Source: Actinomadura terrae (GTDB taxonomy: Bacteria; Actinomycetota; Actinomycetes; Streptosporangiales; Streptosporangiaceae). Taken from it: a stretch of 64,000 bases of DNA. The notes below the pieces were generated by a model. The model was not told the origin of the DNA. It was given only the letters and a program-made list of their open reading frames with translations, and did not search any database. Positions within the stretch are counted from its first letter, which is position 1. Every line of letters starts with the position of its first letter. The position numbers and the translations under genes are program-made. Below, piece by piece: positions 61,892 to 64,000 of this stretch. The stretch is taken from positions 682,001-746,000 of the forward strand of contig NZ_JAICDG010000002.1 in assembly GCF_022751215.1 (NCBI RefSeq), written 5' to 3'.

Positions 61892-62635
61892 ATGATCGGC
61901 ATGGTGCTGGCCGCCGGCGCGGGCCGGAGGCTGCGGCCCTACACCGACACCCTCCCCAAGGCGCTGGTCCCCGTGATCGAGTCCGCCGACGGCGCGACGA
62001 CGATCCTCGACATCGCGCTCGGCAACCTCGCCGAGGTCGGCCTGACCGAGGTCGTCATCGTCGTCGGCTACCGCGCGTCGGCCGTCGAGGAGCGCAAGGC
62101 CGCCCTTGAGAAGCGGTACGGCGTGTCCATCACGCTCGTCCACAACGACAAGGCCGAGGAGTGGAACAACGCCTACTCCATGTGGCTGGCTCGGGAGTAC
62201 TTCTCCAGGGGCGTCCTCATGGTGAACGGCGACACGGTCCACCCGGTCGGGGTCGAGAAGACACTATTGTCCGCTCGTGGGCCCGACATCCTCCTGGCCG
62301 TGGACAGTGTGAAAACACTGGCCGACGAGGAGATGAAGGTGATCCTCGACGACACGGGCCACCTGCGGACCATCACCAAACTGATGGACCCCTCCACCGC
62401 CGACGGCGAGTACATCGGCGCGACGCTGATCGAGCCCGCCGCCGCGCAGGCCCTGGCCGACGCGCTGAAGGCCACCTGGGAGCGCGACCCCGACCTTTAC
62501 TACGAGGACGGCTACCAGGAGTTCGTCAACCGGGGCGGCCGCGTCGCCGTCGCGCCGATCGGCGAGGTCGACTGGGTCGAGGTCGACAACCACGACGACC
62601 TGGAGAAGGCCCGCCTGATCGCCAAGGGCTACTGA
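61892..62635 (+). CDS. Sugar/alcohol-phosphate nucleotidyltransferase, LicC-like
   Basis: 247 residues, ATG 61892 with GGAGGAA nine bases upstream. GMVLAAGAGRRLRPYTDTLPKALVPV is the nucleotide site; HNDKAEEWNNAYSMWLAREYF resembles LicC phosphocholine cytidylyltransferases, and MVNGDTVHP and VDWVEVDNHDDLEKA complete the metal site. Probably makes a CDP- or NDP-activated alcohol. Together with the next two genes it could supply CDP-activated glycerol 1-phosphate or inositol. Confidence 0.88.
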   Translation: MIGMVLAAGAGRRLRPYTDTLPKALVPVIESADGATTILDIALGNLAEVGLTEVVIVVGYRASAVEERKAALEKRYGVSITLVHNDKAEEWNNAYSMWLAREYFSRGVLMVNGDTVHPVGVEKTLLSARGPDILLAVDSVKTLADEEMKVILDDTGHLRTITKLMDPSTADGEYIGATLIEPAAAQALADALKATWERDPDLYYEDGYQEFVNRGGRVAVAPIGEVDWVEVDNHDDLEKARLIAKGY

Positions 62636-62726
62636 GCCCGGCCCTGCCCGGCCCGGCCTTGGCCCGTCCGGCTCCGAGCGACCGGACCGAGCGAGCGACA
62701 CAACGATCGAACGATCGAGGAGGCCC

Positions 62727-63800
62727 ATGCCCCTGCTGACGCGGATGCTGACCGCACCGCTGTCCATCGACGTGCGGCGCGGGGCCGTCGCGGCGTTGGG
62801 CGACCTGTTGGCCGACCGGAGGATCGTCACCGAGGGACGGGTGGCGATCGCGGTCGGCCCCGGCCAGGGCGACCACATCGCCGAGCACGTCCGCCCGTCG
62901 CTCACGGCGTGCGAGGTGTTCCAGGTCGAGGGCGGCACCGTGGAGGCGGCCGTCAGCCTCGGCTCCAAGCTGCGCGCCGGATCCTACGAGGCCGTCGTCG
63001 GCATCGGCGGCGGCCGCACGATCGACGCGACCAAGTACGCGGCGACGCTGTCGGGCATCCCCATGGTGTCGGTCGCGACCAACCTGTCCCACGACGGGAT
63101 CTGCTCGCCGGTCGCCTCGCTCGTCCACGACAAGGGCAAGGGCTCGTTCGGCGTCGTGATGCCGCTGGCGATGATCGTCGACCTCGACTACGTGCGGGCC
63201 GCGCCGGAGCGCCTCGTCCGCGCCGGGATCGGGGACGTGGTGAGCAACTTCTCCGCCGTCGAGGACTGGCTGCTCGCCGCGCAGGAGGTCGGCGAGCGCA
63301 TCGACCGGATGGCGCTCACCGTCGCCCGCACCGCCGCCGAGGCGCTGCTGCACCAGCCCGACTCGATCGAGTCGGACCAGTTCCTGACCGTCCTCGCCGA
63401 GGGGCTCGTGCTGTCGGGGATGGCGATGTCGTTCGCGGGGGACTCCCGGCCCGCCAGCGGCGGCGACCACGAGATCCTGCACGCCATCGACCAGCTGTAC
63501 CCGGGCACGGCCAACCACGGCGAGCTGGCGGGCATCGGCGCGGCGTTCTGCTACCACCTGCGCGCGACCCGGCTCGGCGAGGGGGAGCGGCGGCTGGAGC
63601 AGATCCTCGCCTGCCTCGGCCGGCACGGGCTGCCCCGGTTCCCCGGCGACGTCGGCCTGTCGGTCGAGCAGTTCGCCGAGGCCGTCCAGTACGCCCCGCA
63701 GACCCGGCCCGGCCGCTACACGATCTTGGAACATCTCGGCCTCGACTCCGGCGCGACCCTCAAGGCGGTGGAAGAGTATGTCCAGGCCCATGGAGGCTGA
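62727..63800 (+). CDS. Glycerol-1-phosphate dehydrogenase-like (iron-containing alcohol dehydrogenase family)
   Basis: 357 residues, GAGGAGG two bases before ATG 62727. GIGGGRTIDATKYAA (NAD-binding), SVATNLSHDGICSPVASL, the metal-binding SGGDHEILHAIDQL and NHGELAGIG match AraM/EgsA glycerol-1-phosphate dehydrogenases, which make the archaeal-type sn-glycerol-1-phosphate from DHAP. Other members of the family are glycerol dehydrogenases and 3-dehydroquinate synthase-like enzymes. Substrate is inferred. Tandem ACGATCGA repeats lie just upstream (62703-62718). Confidence 0.85.
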   Translation: MPLLTRMLTAPLSIDVRRGAVAALGDLLADRRIVTEGRVAIAVGPGQGDHIAEHVRPSLTACEVFQVEGGTVEAAVSLGSKLRAGSYEAVVGIGGGRTIDATKYAATLSGIPMVSVATNLSHDGICSPVASLVHDKGKGSFGVVMPLAMIVDLDYVRAAPERLVRAGIGDVVSNFSAVEDWLLAAQEVGERIDRMALTVARTAAEALLHQPDSIESDQFLTVLAEGLVLSGMAMSFAGDSRPASGGDHEILHAIDQLYPGTANHGELAGIGAAFCYHLRATRLGEGERRLEQILACLGRHGLPRFPGDVGLSVEQFAEAVQYAPQTRPGRYTILEHLGLDSGATLKAVEEYVQAHGG

Positions 63801-64000
63801 GGCCCCCGATCACCAGGCCCCCACCGGTGTGCCGGACGGCGGCGACCACCGGCCCGATCGCCGCCGCGCGAGCGTCGCCGACATCCGCCGGTACGGGCAG
63901 CCGCCCGGCCTGAAGGACCGGCGCAACGAGGAGCACTGGGCGGGCCGCCTCTACATGCGCGACCTGTCCCCCTACTTCGCGTGGATCGCGCTGCGCCTCG
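63778..64000 (+). CDS. CDP-alcohol phosphatidyltransferase family protein (partial, 5' end)
   Basis: The gene runs off the right edge; 74 residues are visible. Either ATG 63778 (GGAAG upstream) or ATG 63790 starts it; both overlap the end of the dehydrogenase gene. NEEHWAGRLYMRDLSPYFAWIALRL is the N-terminal segment that precedes the first membrane helix in actinobacterial CDP-alcohol phosphotransferases. The diagnostic DGxxAR motif lies beyond the window, so the family call rests on the N-terminus and on the neighbouring cytidylyltransferase. Confidence 0.7.
   Translation, partial: MSRPMEAEAPDHQAPTGVPDGGDHRPDRRRASVADIRRYGQPPGLKDRRNEEHWAGRLYMRDLSPYFAWIALRL

Noticed and set aside
1..64000. 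tRNA, rRNA, CRISPR array, integrase or insertion sequence
   Set aside because: No cloverleaf with CCA-type end, no regular spacer-repeat array and no transposase or integrase motif was found by reading; absence is not proven.

Overview
The window is a stretch of very high-GC actinobacterial chromosome. Evidence includes strong G/C bias at third codon positions, frequent GTG/TTG starts, WXG100 and FHA-FtsK type VII secretion genes, a LysM-SARP protein inside a Tad pilus operon, an IdeR/DmdR-type iron box and a biotin carboxylase-BCCP fusion. The mix suggests a filamentous actinomycete of the Streptosporangiales/Thermomonosporaceae type (for example Actinomadura). The genus is an inference. No tRNA, rRNA, CRISPR array, prophage or insertion sequence was seen.

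Layout. 1-2.2 kb: the end of a large protein with a toxin-like C-terminus, followed by two genes that share an unrecognised C-terminal domain. 2.2-11 kb: housekeeping genes (PH-domain protein, phosphohexomutase, purine nucleoside phosphorylase, a gamma-glutamylcyclotransferase-like protein, an LpdA-type quinone reductase, two membrane proteins, acyl-CoA carboxylase alpha). 11-21.5 kb: SPFH protein, lipoproteins and a type VII secretion-like block (two WXG100-type proteins, a large putative substrate with an AT-richer tail, a lipoprotein plus its truncated copy, and EccC). 21.9-31.8 kb: a complete-looking tad operon ending in a membrane-anchored LysM-SARP protein. 31.8-42.2 kb: beta-propeller lipoprotein, NYN protein, acyl-CoA carboxylase epsilon and beta, PEP carboxylase, GNAT, enoyl-CoA hydratase, BirA and adenylate cyclase. 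42.2-49.7 kb: iron-regulated bfd-bfr, trehalose synthesis treYZ and a two-component system. 49.7-64 kb: GtrA, purKE, UDP-glucose dehydrogenase, LCP ligase, glycosyltransferase, GDPD, two cytidylyltransferases, a glycerol-1-phosphate-dehydrogenase-like enzyme and the start of a CDP-alcohol phosphotransferase. This last block is cell-envelope polymer chemistry.

How genes work together. BirA, the biotin carboxylase/BCCP protein, the beta subunit and epsilon form one acyl-CoA carboxylase system, although the genes lie about 24 kb apart. Several gene neighbourhoods (purE-purK-gtrA; birA-accD-accE; accA; lpdA; PNP-pmm) are also neighbours in Mycobacterium tuberculosis, so the window looks like a conserved backbone carrying inserted secretion/pilus modules.

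Most interesting points: a possible toxin/immunity family at the left edge in which one gene fuses both domain types; a roughly 140-bp element present twice, each time directly after a stop codon, with several helices and compensating base changes; and a glycerol-1-phosphate/CDP-alcohol gene set at the right edge.
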